DNA of 64,000 nucleotides, from the NCBI RefSeq assembly GCF_048537545.1, contig NZ_CP183218.1. One strand, given 5' to 3'. The notes beneath the pieces are model-generated. The model was not told where the DNA came from, made no database searches, and saw only the letters and a list, made by a program, of their open reading frames with translations. The position numbers were made by a program, and so were the translations under genes. The stretch is from Chania fonticola_B (GTDB lineage Bacteria; Pseudomonadota; Gammaproteobacteria; Enterobacterales; Enterobacteriaceae). Below, in pieces: positions 51,573 to 60,983 of this stretch; the stretch's first letter is position 1, and each line of letters begins with the position of its first letter.

Positions 51573-52289
51573 TTAGTTCAACGCCTTAACCAGATCCTTA
51601 CGCTGGGTTTCCAGTGCCGTTACGCGCTTACACACGTCGCGACCGAAGTTCTGGAAGTCCTGCTCCTGATTGTTCCATTCGTTCTTGATGGCCTGCTGTA
51701 GCCCACCCAGATTGCCCATGATCGCCTGCAACGGGTTGCCATTGCTGTTGGCAACCTGCTTGACACCCATTTCGTTCAGGCTGTCCTGCAATACGCCGCC
51801 CATGCTCTGCTGCACGATATTGCGGCCATCCTGCTCCACCTGAGCGATCGCCTTGTGGTGGAACGTGAGGCCGTCGCTGCGGTGTTCAATGATGCGGTTC
51901 ATCTGCTGCTTCAACTGATCGTTGAGCGTGGTCAGGCGGTTGCGTACGTTACTGTCTGTGCCCAACTGCTGAACTATGACTTTATCCAGCGCTACCCGCG
52001 CCTTCTCCAGATGCTGCTGCGCACCCTGATCGATCCAGGGTAAATCTTTACGCAATGCGCTCTGGTAGCTGAACGCCTTCTGGCGCTGGTTATCGTTCAG
52101 GTTCAATGCTTTGCCATCACGAGTGACATCGCCGTCGGCGGTAATTTGCAGGTTACCGCTGGCACCTACCACCTGCACGGTCTGCGGGCTGATAATCACG
52201 TCGTCCTGTGGCCTGACGCTGCACTGATACTCGGCATGCGCCTGTGAAGCCGTTAATAACAGCAAGGCCAATCCGGTTCTCTTTAACAT
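51573..52289 (-). CDS. yggN: YggN family protein (DUF2884)
   Basis: This 238-residue exported protein begins with a signal peptide (KRTGLALLLLTASQAHA) then YQCSVRPQDDVIIS. Helical middle and C-terminal parts are rich in Gln, Asp and Arg, with a late cysteine in DVCKRV. This matches the DUF2884/YggN family, of unknown function. It lies beside glsB. No lipobox is seen. Confidence 0.9.
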   Translation of the reverse strand: MLKRTGLALLLLTASQAHAEYQCSVRPQDDVIISPQTVQVVGASGNLQITADGDVTRDGKALNLNDNQRQKAFSYQSALRKDLPWIDQGAQQHLEKARVALDKVIVQQLGTDSNVRNRLTTLNDQLKQQMNRIIEHRSDGLTFHHKAIAQVEQDGRNIVQQSMGGVLQDSLNEMGVKQVANSNGNPLQAIMGNLGGLQQAIKNEWNNQEQDFQNFGRDVCKRVTALETQRKDLVKALN

Positions 52290-52329
52290 AGTTTCTCCTG
52301 ACTCCCTTCCAACCGCATGTGCGATGGAG

Positions 52330-53262
52330 TTAAAAAATCGAACGGCTAATGCGTTGAGACAACAGTTCTAGTGCAGCAGTTCCCGCCAATGAGTTACCGG
52401 ATGCATCCAGCTCCGGCGACCAGACGACAATCGACAGTTCATCAGGGACGATGGCGATGATACCGCCGCCCACGCCAGACTTGCCCGGCATGCCAACCCG
52501 ATAGGCGAATTCACCTGCGCCGTCATACATACCGCTGGTCATCATCAAGGCGTTAATCTGCCGGGCCTGCAACGGGCTGATCACTTCTTCGCCATCAAGC
52601 GTCCGGCCCTGGTTAGCCAGGTAGACAAAGCTGCGTGCCAACTCAACGCAGCTCATCCGTAACGCGCAGTAGTGAAAATAGGTTTGCAGCACGGTCAGTA
52701 CGTCATTGTCGAAGTTACCGAACGACTTCATCAGATAGGCGATGGCGGCATTGCGGTCGGAATGCTCAAATTCGGAGCGCGCCACGCGGATGTCATAGGA
52801 TAGGTCATCAACACCTGCCAGTTGGCGCACCACTTCCAACATCCGCTGCTTGGGAGCACTAAGCCGGGTTTGCAGCATATCGCATACCACCAGCGCTCCT
52901 GGGTTGATAAACGGGTTGCGCGGTTTGCCCTGTTCCATCTCCAACTGCAGCAACGAATTAAACGGCAGGCCAGAGGGCTCTTTCCCCACCCGCTGCCAGA
53001 TTTCACCTTCCTGATAACGCGTTAGCGCCAGCGTCAGGCTCAATACCTTGGAGATCGACTGGATCGAAAAGCGCTCCGCCGCGTCGCCGGCCTGAAACAG
53101 CTCACCGTCAACAGTACAGACGGCGATCGCCAGCCGATCGGCGGCGACTTCTGCCAACGCAGGAATATAGTCTGCAACCTTGCCTTGCCCAATCAACGGG
53201 CGAACCTGTTGCAGGATCTCTTCCAGCAACGCGTTATCTAATGTTGTTACCACCGCGCTCAC
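52330..53262 (-). CDS. glsB: glutaminase B
   Basis: This 310-residue enzyme hydrolyses glutamine to glutamate and ammonia. The serine-lysine pair of the beta-lactamase-like active site is in FSIQSISKVLSL. Conserved GNPFINPGALV-type text appears as KPRNPFINPGALVV. Length is about E. coli GlsB (YneH). It lies between yggN and yggL, a placement different from E. coli. Confidence 0.95.
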   Translation of the reverse strand: MSAVVTTLDNALLEEILQQVRPLIGQGKVADYIPALAEVAADRLAIAVCTVDGELFQAGDAAERFSIQSISKVLSLTLALTRYQEGEIWQRVGKEPSGLPFNSLLQLEMEQGKPRNPFINPGALVVCDMLQTRLSAPKQRMLEVVRQLAGVDDLSYDIRVARSEFEHSDRNAAIAYLMKSFGNFDNDVLTVLQTYFHYCALRMSCVELARSFVYLANQGRTLDGEEVISPLQARQINALMMTSGMYDGAGEFAYRVGMPGKSGVGGGIIAIVPDELSIVVWSPELDASGNSLAGTAALELLSQRISRSIF

Positions 53263-53284
53263 TACTCCAGAAAGGACACCAGAT

Positions 53285-53311
53285 AAAACAAAGGTGCCAT
53301 TAAGGCACCTT
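53285..53311 (-). terminator. terminator of the trmB-yggL unit
   Basis: In the minus direction AAGGTGCC/GGCACCTT forms an 8-bp stem with a short loop, followed by TGTTTTAT. It separates yggL from glsB. Confidence 0.8.
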
Positions 53312-53333
53312 CGGCAATGCTAATCGGACGGGA

Positions 53334-53660
53334 TCAATCCCACCAGATGTCGAACAGATCGCTGGTTTTCACATCGTTCAGCTTGCGTGCTTCCAGCCAG
53401 TTTTTGATCAGCTCACGGTGTTCGTCGGTGCAATGACCAATCGTCTGCAGGCAGATCAAACCTTCCCACTGCAGATAGCCACTACCGTCAAACGCCAGGC
53501 CGTTCGGCTCGATCACTTCCTCGATAAACGCGTCCAGGGTGCTGTCGATATCTTCAACGGCAGTCCCTTCAGCAAAACGCCAGGCGACGGAGAAGCCCAG
53601 TTCCTGGAACTCTTCGATATGCAACTTTTTACGTAAACGACGACTACGGTTCTTAGCCAT
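53334..53660 (-). CDS. yggL: YggL family protein (DUF469, 50S-associated)
   Basis: This 108-residue protein begins AKNRSRRLRKKLHIEEFQEL and matches the DUF469/YggL family, which binds the large ribosomal subunit. It overlaps the trmB stop by one base and so is co-translated with it, as in E. coli. Length normal. Confidence 0.93.
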   Translation of the reverse strand: MAKNRSRRLRKKLHIEEFQELGFSVAWRFAEGTAVEDIDSTLDAFIEEVIEPNGLAFDGSGYLQWEGLICLQTIGHCTDEHRELIKNWLEARKLNDVKTSDLFDIWWD

Positions 53661-54379
53661 TATTCCATCCTCTCAAACATCAAATCCCAAACGCCATGTC
53701 CCAGACGCTGGCCACGTAATTCAAATTTTGTCAGCGGACGCGAGTCCGGGCGCGGTACGTAATCATTACTCTCGGAGAGATTACGATAGCCTGCGCTGCT
53801 GCTCATAACTTCCAGCATGTGTTCCGCATAGGGTTGCCAATCGGTGGCCATATGGAATACGCCACCGACTTTTAATTTGCGCTGCACCAGCTCAACAAAC
53901 GGCGTCTGTACGATGCGGCGTTTGTTGTGGCGCGCCTTGTGCCACGGATCCGGGAAGAACAGCTGCACCATATCCAGTGAAGCGTCCGGGATCATATTCT
54001 GCAACACTTCTACCGCATCGTGGCACATCACCCGCAGGTTGGCCAACTCCGCCTCATGGGCATCGGCCAGGCAGGCACCCACGCCCGGCGAGTGAACCTC
54101 GATCCCCAGGAAGTTCTGCTGCGGGTTGTTGCCCGCCATGGTGACCAAGGATGCCCCCATGCCAAAACCAATCTCCAGCACGGTTGGCGCTTCACGGCCA
54201 AACAGCGCGGCGATATCGACAGGTTCAGCCTGATATTCCACGCCCATCACCGGCCAATAGTTGTCCAGCGCCTGCTGCTGGCCTTTGGTCAACCGCCCCT
54301 GGCGGCGAACAAAACTGCGGATACGGCGCATCGCGCGGCCGTTCTCATCAAATTCTGGGGAGATGACGTCATTAATCAT
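53660..54379 (-). CDS. trmB: tRNA (guanine46-N7)-methyltransferase
   Basis: This 239-residue class I SAM methyltransferase makes m7G46 in tRNAs. The SAM motif is VLEIGFGMGASLVTMAG, and the family signature FFPDPWHKARHNKRR is present. It is divergent from mutY, with about 180 bp between them, as in E. coli. Length normal. Confidence 0.96.
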   Translation of the reverse strand: MINDVISPEFDENGRAMRRIRSFVRRQGRLTKGQQQALDNYWPVMGVEYQAEPVDIAALFGREAPTVLEIGFGMGASLVTMAGNNPQQNFLGIEVHSPGVGACLADAHEAELANLRVMCHDAVEVLQNMIPDASLDMVQLFFPDPWHKARHNKRRIVQTPFVELVQRKLKVGGVFHMATDWQPYAEHMLEVMSSSAGYRNLSESNDYVPRPDSRPLTKFELRGQRLGHGVWDLMFERME

Positions 54380-54562
54380 AGTGCTTTCTGTCTATTTGGC
54401 TGCCAATTAGGGGAACGCGCATTATGCAAAGATACCTTGCTTTAGCAAGCGTTCATCATCATACCGGATGTGCTACTGCGGAAAGTTCCGGTTTACAGCA
54501 CCATCACTCTATGCTGCAATCGCGCATCATTATTTATCTGCCGGATAGCGAACTCGCTCATG

Positions 54563-55660
54563 ATGCAAGCACAACAGTTCTCGCACGTAGTGCTTGACTG
54601 GTACCAACGCTATGGCCGCAAAACGCTGCCGTGGCAACTCGATAAAACGCCTTATCAAGTATGGCTCTCTGAGGTGATGCTGCAACAAACTCAGGTTGCC
54701 ACCGTTATTCCTTATTTTCAGCGCTTTATGGCACGCTTTCCGAACGTGCGAGCCTTGGCCGAAGCGCCGCAGGATGAAGTCCTGCATCTGTGGACCGGGC
54801 TTGGTTATTATGCCCGCGCCAGAAACCTGCATAAAGCGGCGCAGACCATTGTCGCACAGCACGGCGGTGAGTTCCCGACAACCTTTGAAGAAATTGTCGC
54901 GCTGCCTGGCGTAGGCCGTTCAACCGCCGGTGCCATTCTCTCTCTGTCCCAGGGGCAGCACTACCCGATCCTCGACGGCAACGTCAAGCGTGTACTGGCC
55001 CGTTGCTATGCCATAGCTGGCTGGCCGGGTAAGAAAGAGGTGGAAAATCGCCTGTGGGAAATCAGCGAAGAGGTAACACCGGCAAAAGGGGTTGGCCAGT
55101 TCAATCAGGCGATGATGGATCTGGGAGCGATGGTCTGCACCCGTAGCAAACCAAAATGTGAGCTATGCCCACTCAATGTCGGCTGCATCGCCAACGGCAA
55201 CAGCAGTTGGGCCAACTACCCAGGCAAAAAGCCCAAGCAAACCCTGCCGGAAAAAACCGCCTACTTCCTGATGCTGCAACAGGGCGATGGCGTCTGGCTG
55301 GAACAGCGCCCAGGAACTGGCCTGTGGGGCGGGCTATTCTGCTTCCCACAGTTTAGCGCGCGGATCGATCTTGAACTCTGGCTGCAACAACGCGGCCTGC
55401 AAGGCAGCCGTTTAGAGCAAATGACCGCCTTCCGCCATACCTTCAGCCATTTCCATCTGGATATTGTGCCTATGTGGCTGAACATCGACAAAGCGGGTAG
55501 CGCCATGGATGAGGGTGCCGGTCTCTGGTATAACTTAACGCAGCCCCCTTCGGTCGGGCTGGCCGCGCCGGTTGAGCGCCTGCTACAGCAGTTGGCCAAA
55601 CAGTCCCCGACCCAACCCGGTTTATTTGGCAACAGCGCCATTGACGAGGAATTAGCATGA
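54563..55660 (+). CDS. mutY: adenine DNA glycosylase
   Basis: This protein of about 365 residues removes adenine mispaired with 8-oxoguanine. The helix-hairpin-helix and catalytic region has LPGVGRSTAGAILSL. The [4Fe-4S] cluster cysteines appear as CTRSKPKCELCPLNVGC, and a C-terminal NUDIX-like domain recognises 8-oxoguanine. Start MQAQQFSHVVLDWYQ (54563) matches E. coli; a preceding ATG gives one extra residue, and a longer frame is rejected. The end overlaps yggX by 4 bp. Confidence 0.96.
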   Translation: MQAQQFSHVVLDWYQRYGRKTLPWQLDKTPYQVWLSEVMLQQTQVATVIPYFQRFMARFPNVRALAEAPQDEVLHLWTGLGYYARARNLHKAAQTIVAQHGGEFPTTFEEIVALPGVGRSTAGAILSLSQGQHYPILDGNVKRVLARCYAIAGWPGKKEVENRLWEISEEVTPAKGVGQFNQAMMDLGAMVCTRSKPKCELCPLNVGCIANGNSSWANYPGKKPKQTLPEKTAYFLMLQQGDGVWLEQRPGTGLWGGLFCFPQFSARIDLELWLQQRGLQGSRLEQMTAFRHTFSHFHLDIVPMWLNIDKAGSAMDEGAGLWYNLTQPPSVGLAAPVERLLQQLAKQSPTQPGLFGNSAIDEELA

Positions 55661-55929
55661 GCAGAACCATTTTTTGTACCTTCCTGCAGCGTGACGCCGA
55701 TGGGCAAGACTTCCAGCTCTATCCAGGGGAAGTCGGCAAGCGCATCTACAACGAAATCTCCAAGGAAGCCTGGGGAGAATGGATGAAGAAGCAGACCATG
55801 CTGATCAACGAGAAAAAGCTCAACATGATGAACGTGGATGACCGCAAACTGCTGGAACAAGAGATGATCCGCTTCCTGTTCGAAGGACATGAGGTCCACA
55901 TCGAAGGCTATACGCCACCGAGCGAATAA
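55657..55929 (+). CDS. yggX: YggX iron-trafficking protein
   Basis: This 90-residue Fe(II)-binding protein begins SRTIFCTFLQRDADGQDFQL, with the cysteine at residue 7 that is typical. It helps protect iron-sulfur clusters such as the one in MutY. Its start overlaps the mutY stop (ATGA), so the two are coupled as in E. coli. Confidence 0.96.
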   Translation: MSRTIFCTFLQRDADGQDFQLYPGEVGKRIYNEISKEAWGEWMKKQTMLINEKKLNMMNVDDRKLLEQEMIRFLFEGHEVHIEGYTPPSE

Positions 55930-55937
55930 GATTTTTC

Positions 55938-55957
55938 GGGCCAGGCGCTGGCCCTTT
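55938..55957 (+). terminator. possible terminator after yggX
   Basis: GGGCCAG/CTGGCCC stem with a GCG loop is followed by TTTCCCC. The T-run is short, so read-through into mltC is plausible. Confidence 0.6.
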
Positions 55958-55995
55958 CCCCCTGTTTAATTCTTCGCGTATACGGCTTTAACAAG

Positions 55996-57072
55996 ATGAA
56001 GAAAATGTTAGCTTTGCTAGTGATAGCGCCTTTGCTGATCTCCTGTTCCGGCAAAAAAAACGACGTGGTCAGTGAAGCCTATGTCAAAGACACCAACGCC
56101 TTTGATATTTTGATGGGCCAATTTGCCCACAATATCGAGAACATCTGGGGGCTGAGCGAAGTTCTGATCGCCGGGCCAAAAGACTACGTCAAATATACCG
56201 ACCAATATCAGACCCGTAGCCACATCAACTTTGATTCGGGCACCATCACTATCGAAACCATCGCCACCACCGATCCGGCGGCTCATCTGCGCCAGGCGGT
56301 GATCAGCACCCTATTGATGGGTGATGATCCGGGCTCGATCGACCTCTATTCCGACGCCAATGATATCCAGATCAGCAAAGAGCCGTTCCTGTACGGCCAG
56401 GTGCTGGATAACAAGGGCCAACCCATCCGCTGGGAATGGCGGGCGGCGCACTTCGCCGACTACCTGCTGCAAAACAAGCTAAAGAGGCGTACCTCAGGCC
56501 TGCATGTGATCTACTCGGTGACTATGCAACTGGTGCCTAACCACCTGGACAAACGTGCACACAAATATCTGCCGATGGTTCGTCAGGCGTCTGAGAAATA
56601 CGGCGTCGAAGAGTCGCTGATCCTGGCGATTATGCAGACCGAATCCAGCTTTAACCCGTATGCGGTAAGCGGTTCCGACGCGCTGGGCCTGATGCAGGTG
56701 GTGCAACATACCGCCGGTAAAGACGTGTTCCAGAGCAAAGGTAAATGGGGCACGCCAAGCCGCAGTTATCTGTTCGATCCGGAGAACAACATCGATACCG
56801 GTACCGCCTATCTGGCCATCTTGCAGAACAACTACCTGGGTGGCATTCAGAACCCTACCTCACGCCGTTATGCGGTGATCACCGCATACAACGGTGGAGC
56901 TGGCAGCGTGCTGCGGGTGTTCAATAGTGACAAGGCCAAGGCGGTAACCATCATCAACAGCATGCAGCCTGGTGATATTTATCAGACTCTGACCACCAAG
57001 CATCCTGCGGGTGAATCACGCCGTTATCTGGTGAAAGTGAATAACGCACAGAAAAACTATCGGCGGAAGTAA
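55996..57072 (+). CDS. mltC: membrane-bound lytic transglycosylase C
   Basis: This 358-residue lipoprotein has a lipobox LLISC at residues 13-17 and an SLT catalytic domain with the glutamate in MQTESSFNPYAVSGSDALGL. It cleaves peptidoglycan at the outer membrane's inner face. It follows yggX as in E. coli. Length normal. Confidence 0.96.
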   Translation: MKKMLALLVIAPLLISCSGKKNDVVSEAYVKDTNAFDILMGQFAHNIENIWGLSEVLIAGPKDYVKYTDQYQTRSHINFDSGTITIETIATTDPAAHLRQAVISTLLMGDDPGSIDLYSDANDIQISKEPFLYGQVLDNKGQPIRWEWRAAHFADYLLQNKLKRRTSGLHVIYSVTMQLVPNHLDKRAHKYLPMVRQASEKYGVEESLILAIMQTESSFNPYAVSGSDALGLMQVVQHTAGKDVFQSKGKWGTPSRSYLFDPENNIDTGTAYLAILQNNYLGGIQNPTSRRYAVITAYNGGAGSVLRVFNSDKAKAVTIINSMQPGDIYQTLTTKHPAGESRRYLVKVNNAQKNYRRK

Positions 57073-57093
57073 TCGCTGATAAGAAAGGCAGGA

Positions 57094-57116
57094 CAGGGGG
57101 AAAGCCATTCCCCCTG
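57094..57116. terminator. hairpin between convergent mltC and the cyclase gene
   Basis: CAGGGGGAA/TTCCCCCTG forms a 9-bp stem with a 5-base loop in the 48-bp gap. No T-run follows on either strand. Confidence 0.55.
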
Positions 57117-57120
57117 CCTC

Positions 57121-58251
57121 CTACTCAGCCAACGTATAGCCGTTGCGCCCATTAGCCTTGGTTTGATACAGAGCCTTATCGGCTATCTCGACCAATTGCT
57201 CACGCCCCACTCCGGCGCGCCATAATGCAATCCCCTGACTCACCGTGACCCATTGCCCAACATCGGAACCTTCGTGAGGGATCGCGATCGCCGCAACCAA
57301 GGTCTTGATCCTTTCGGCCACCGCTATCGCCTCGGCACGATCGGATTTTGGCAGTAGAATAATGAATTCCTCACCACCGTAACGTGCCACCAGATCCTGT
57401 GAACGACGCACGCTATTTTCAAAGCACTCGGCCAGACGGATCAGACACTCATCCCCCATTTGATGGCCATAATGGTCGTTATATTTTTTAAACAAATCCA
57501 CGTCCAGCAGGATGATGGCGAAAGGCTCCCGACTCTCCACCTCCCGAGAAAACACCTCGTCAAAGTAGTTGCTGAAATAACGCCGATTGGCCAGCCCAGT
57601 CAGCGGATCGCGGTTGGCCTGTTTACCCAGACGCTCGATCAGCTGCTTGTTCTCCCTTTCCCGCTCGATAGCCAACATAAACCATTTCTCCAACATACGT
57701 TTGGCCGAGTAGATCAAAAACAGCATCAGTAAATAAGAGAACACGTTCGCCAGTGAGGCTGCACCGCGCAGGAAAATATTCTCGCTGATGGACATCGCCA
57801 GTATCGGTACCGTAAACAGGCACAGCAGCAAGGGAGAGAGGTAAAAGGGGATCAGTGAGGCAAACACCAAGCCAATCAGCAAGGGGTAGACTATGGTCAC
57901 ATTGCCCATGACGATCAGGTGATGAAAGGTAGCACACCAGCATAGCGACAAAACCGTCACACTGACTATCAGCCCCCACCAGCGAGCTTTCTCACCGTAT
58001 GGCCGTAACACCCTCAACACCATATAGGTGACGAAGGCGACCAGCATCACGCCAGTGATCGCCGGAGCTGAACGTAGCAAATGGCTTAACGACTCGTAAA
58101 GTCCTGACCCCAGACGCTGTAGGAACAGGTAGAAAGAGAACAAGGCGTTAACCAGCAAAAACCAGTCAAAACTGTGAAACGTGGACTTCCTTTTTTCTTT
58201 GGCGACCCAGGCGGCGTATTTTCGATCTTTCATTATTGGACTCATTGTCAT
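57121..58251 (-). CDS. membrane-anchored diguanylate cyclase
   Basis: This 376-residue protein has about six transmembrane segments (between residues 29 and 182), a short coiled linker, then a GGDEF domain with active-site GGEEF at 292-296. An inhibitory site RSQD lies five residues upstream, so product inhibition by cyclic di-GMP is expected. The signature DVDLFKKYNDHYGHQMGDE is intact. It should be active. In E. coli nupG occupies this position. Start choice is uncertain between ATGs at 58251, 58245 and 58233. Confidence 0.9.
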   Translation of the reverse strand: MTMSPIMKDRKYAAWVAKEKRKSTFHSFDWFLLVNALFSFYLFLQRLGSGLYESLSHLLRSAPAITGVMLVAFVTYMVLRVLRPYGEKARWWGLIVSVTVLSLCWCATFHHLIVMGNVTIVYPLLIGLVFASLIPFYLSPLLLCLFTVPILAMSISENIFLRGAASLANVFSYLLMLFLIYSAKRMLEKWFMLAIERERENKQLIERLGKQANRDPLTGLANRRYFSNYFDEVFSREVESREPFAIILLDVDLFKKYNDHYGHQMGDECLIRLAECFENSVRRSQDLVARYGGEEFIILLPKSDRAEAIAVAERIKTLVAAIAIPHEGSDVGQWVTVSQGIALWRAGVGREQLVEIADKALYQTKANGRNGYTLAE

Positions 58252-58303
58252 ACCACTCTACTCAATGTAGTGGTGACATCCGCCTTTGTCATGCAAGATA
58301 GAC

Positions 58304-58323
58304 GGGCGCAGCATGCCGCACCC
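58304..58323 (-). other. GC-rich palindrome after speC
   Basis: On the minus strand GGGTGCGGCATGCTGCGCCC folds as a 10-bp stem using two G-U pairs. No T-run follows. It is a member of the same family as 14101 and 51426, sitting in the speC 3' region. Confidence 0.55.
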
Positions 58324-58350
58324 ATACAATTCGGTTAGTCAGATGAGGTT

Positions 58351-60513
58351 TTACGGCTTGATCATATAGCCAAAAATCCGTTTCCAGCCGTGATCTTTTT
58401 TCTCGATATACACGCCCTGCAACTCCGGTGAGAAGCCAGGCAAGCGGTTGATGCCCTCCTCCAGCGCCAGGAAGTAACGCTGTACCGCGCCGCCCCACAC
58501 TTCGCCTGGCACCACGCACAGCACGCCCGGTGGATAAGGTAAGGCCCCCTCTGCCGCGATGCGCCCAGCAGCCTGAGCGATCGGCACCAGCTCAACGTTG
58601 TCGCGGATAAACTCGACGTTGGCATCCTGCGGATTCATCATCACCGGCGGGAAATGATCCTGACGGAACATCTCTTTTTGCAACTGCTTCACGTCGAAGC
58701 TGACGTACAAATCGTGCATCTCCTGGCACAGCTGACGAATGGTGTAGCCTGCATAACGCTGCTGATTCTTGCGATAGACCGTCGGCAAGACCTCGCTCAG
58801 TGGCGCATCTGCCTCGACGTAACGCTCGAACTGCACCAGCATATCCACCAGATGCTCCATTTTCGCCGGGTTCTCCGCCGGGGTGAGCAGGAACAGGATC
58901 GAGTTGAGATCGCACTTCTCTGGCACGATGCCGTTCTCACGCAGGAAGTTGGCCAGAATGGTCGCCGGGATACCGAACTCGGTGTACTGACCGGTGGCCG
59001 CATCAATCCCCGGCGTGGTCAGCAGCAACTTGCAAGGATCGACCAGATACTGCCCCTGAACATAGCCTGCAAAACCGTGCCATTGCTCGCCCGGTACAAA
59101 GTTGAAGAAGCGTGCATCGTTGGCGATCAGGTCGGTATCGTAGTCCTGCCAGTCCTTGCCTGCCACCTGCGGCGGAATAAAGGGCCGCAGCTGCGAACAG
59201 CGTGCCAGCAGTTGTTTACGCGTGTCGATCCCCAGCTTGACGCACTCCATCCACATGCGGCGGCCAGCGGCACCGGCATGCATCTTGGCGTTGACGTCCA
59301 ACGCGGCAAACAGCGGATAAAACGGGCTGGTTGAAGCATGCAGCATAAACGCATTGTTGAGATGCTTATGGTTGCAGTGGCGTTTCTGACCTTTGATGTG
59401 ATCGTCTTTCTTATGGATCTGCGAAGTCTGCGAGAACCCGGCCTGCTGCTTATGCACCGATTGCGTGACGAAAATACCCGGATCGTGCTCATCCAGTTCC
59501 AACAGCAGCGGCGAGCACTCCTTCAGCATCGGGATAAAACCTTCATACCCCACCCAGGCCGAATCAAACAGGATGTAATCGCACAGATGGCCGATGGTAT
59601 CGATCACCTGACGGGCGTTGTAAATGGTGCCGTCATAGGTGCCGAGCTGAATGATCGCCAGGCGGAAAGGCCGTGCCGCAGCGGCTTTTTCCGGGGCAAC
59701 ATGGCGGATCTGCTCGCGCAGGTAAGACTCATCAAAGCATTTAGAATCGATGCCTCCGATAAAACCAAACGGGTTACGCGCGGTTTCCAGATACACCGGA
59801 GTCGCTCCGGCCTGGATCAACGCGCCGTGGTGATTGGATTTATGGTTATTGCGATCGAACAGCACCAGATCGCCACGCGTCAGCAGCGCGTTGGTCACCA
59901 CTTTATTGGAGGCCGAAGTGCCGTTCAGCACGAAGTAGGTTTTATCGGCGTTGAACACTTTCGCCGCGTGTTTTTGCGCATCCTTGGCCGAGCCTTCGTG
60001 GATCAGCAGATCGCCCAGCTTCACATCGGCGTTGCACATGTCCGAACGGAAAATCGTTTCGCCGTAAAACTCGAAAAACTTGCGCCCTGCCGGATGCTTG
60101 CGGAAAAACTCGCCGCCCTGATGGCCCGGGCAGGCAAAGGTTGAGTTATCCATCTCCACGTAGGTTTTCAGCGTTTTGAAGAACGGCGGTAACAGCGCCT
60201 GCTCGTAGGCATCGGCGGCGGCCTCCAACTGCGCCATATAAAACGCTTTGGTCGCGGCAGCCAAGGCAAATACCCCAGTAATCAACGGCAGGTGATCCGG
60301 GGAAAGCTGTTCATCCCCCTCAACGGCAACAAACGTCGGGATCTCAAAGCCGGTCGCTTTAAGCGTTGCCAGAATACCGGCATCCACATCGCTAACGGAG
60401 ACCACGGCCGCCGCCACATCGGTATAGTCAGTCTGCCCCACACGCACAATTTCGCGCAGGGTTTCAATGCTGGCTACCAGGCTGGCGCTGGTTGCTATCT
60501 TCAATTCTTTCAT
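58351..60513 (-). CDS. speC: ornithine decarboxylase
   Basis: This roughly 720-residue PLP-dependent enzyme decarboxylates ornithine to putrescine. It has the wing domain, then the aminotransferase-fold core with the PLP lysine in TQSVHKQQAG, and a C-terminal domain. It is the constitutive SpeC by position next to mltC in E. coli; SpeF is a close relative and cannot be excluded by motif alone. Start at MKELKIATSASLV (60513) or the adjacent ATG at 60516. Two small frames and several hairpins lie upstream. Confidence 0.93.
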   Translation of the reverse strand: MKELKIATSASLVASIETLREIVRVGQTDYTDVAAAVVSVSDVDAGILATLKATGFEIPTFVAVEGDEQLSPDHLPLITGVFALAAATKAFYMAQLEAAADAYEQALLPPFFKTLKTYVEMDNSTFACPGHQGGEFFRKHPAGRKFFEFYGETIFRSDMCNADVKLGDLLIHEGSAKDAQKHAAKVFNADKTYFVLNGTSASNKVVTNALLTRGDLVLFDRNNHKSNHHGALIQAGATPVYLETARNPFGFIGGIDSKCFDESYLREQIRHVAPEKAAAARPFRLAIIQLGTYDGTIYNARQVIDTIGHLCDYILFDSAWVGYEGFIPMLKECSPLLLELDEHDPGIFVTQSVHKQQAGFSQTSQIHKKDDHIKGQKRHCNHKHLNNAFMLHASTSPFYPLFAALDVNAKMHAGAAGRRMWMECVKLGIDTRKQLLARCSQLRPFIPPQVAGKDWQDYDTDLIANDARFFNFVPGEQWHGFAGYVQGQYLVDPCKLLLTTPGIDAATGQYTEFGIPATILANFLRENGIVPEKCDLNSILFLLTPAENPAKMEHLVDMLVQFERYVEADAPLSEVLPTVYRKNQQRYAGYTIRQLCQEMHDLYVSFDVKQLQKEMFRQDHFPPVMMNPQDANVEFIRDNVELVPIAQAAGRIAAEGALPYPPGVLCVVPGEVWGGAVQRYFLALEEGINRLPGFSPELQGVYIEKKDHGWKRIFGYMIKP

Positions 60514-60636
60514 CATGCTGAGTCTCAAACGGTTAAGGATGAGGGTGTGCCACTGGGCACATAATGAGATAACCCTGGTTATCCCGGCAAAGTGATGAGC
60601 CAAGGCGCAACCATGACCGGCCGATGCGGGTAGGCA

Positions 60637-60717
60637 TCAGACAACTATCGGGGACTGGGATCGGCAGCGTCCGATAGACATCAGTAAAATCAGAGCCGCA
60701 GCTCTATTTTTAATCAT
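60637..60717 (-). CDS. candidate 26-codon upstream frame before speC
   Basis: ATG to TGA gives MIKNRAAALILLMSIGRC and eight further residues. Two hairpins, AGAGC/GCTCT and CTATCGG/CCGATAG, fall within it, so translation could alter folding. The ribosome-binding site is weak (TTAGGC). I do not recognise the peptide. Confidence 0.3.
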   Translation of the reverse strand: MIKNRAAALILLMSIGRCRSQSPIVV

Positions 60718-60742
60718 GCCTAACAGCGAGCATTGGTTAGCT

Positions 60743-60853
60743 TTACCGCATAAGGGGCAGCGGTGTTCGCATAAATGGCGTTAAGGAAACACGGAGTGAG
60801 GGCGTCATCAGACTTCTGGAGCGCAGCTGCGCCGAGGTGGTTAAAGCCGTCAT
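60743..60853 (-). CDS. candidate 36-codon upstream frame before speC
   Basis: A clear AGAGGAG ribosome-binding site lies 7-8 bp upstream of this ATG. The peptide is basic and rich in Leu, Arg, Ser and Thr, ending PLPLMR. It is unlike the E. coli speF leader peptide as I recall it. The strong site and position make it a candidate regulatory leader for speC. Confidence 0.4.
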   Translation of the reverse strand: MTALTTSAQLRSRSLMTPSLRVSLTPFMRTPLPLMR

Positions 60854-60961
60854 GCCTGTACTCCTCTGTGATGAAGTGGGAAATTCGCGCAATGATTACA
60901 CGTTTTTTTCGAGGGTTCAAGCCGGTTAATAGTTACTATTAATGCATAATTATTTATTGAT

Positions 60962-60983
60962 GCCGTGTGGAAAACCACACGGC
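60962..60983. terminator. hairpin after the porin gene
   Basis: GCCGTGTGG/CCACACGGC is a perfect 9-bp stem with a four-base loop, 14 bp past the porin stop. Only a weak AT-rich tail follows in the porin direction. Confidence 0.6.

Noticed and set aside
59338..60144. A 268-codon plus-strand frame
   Set aside because: It is antisense to speC, whose reading frame is certain.
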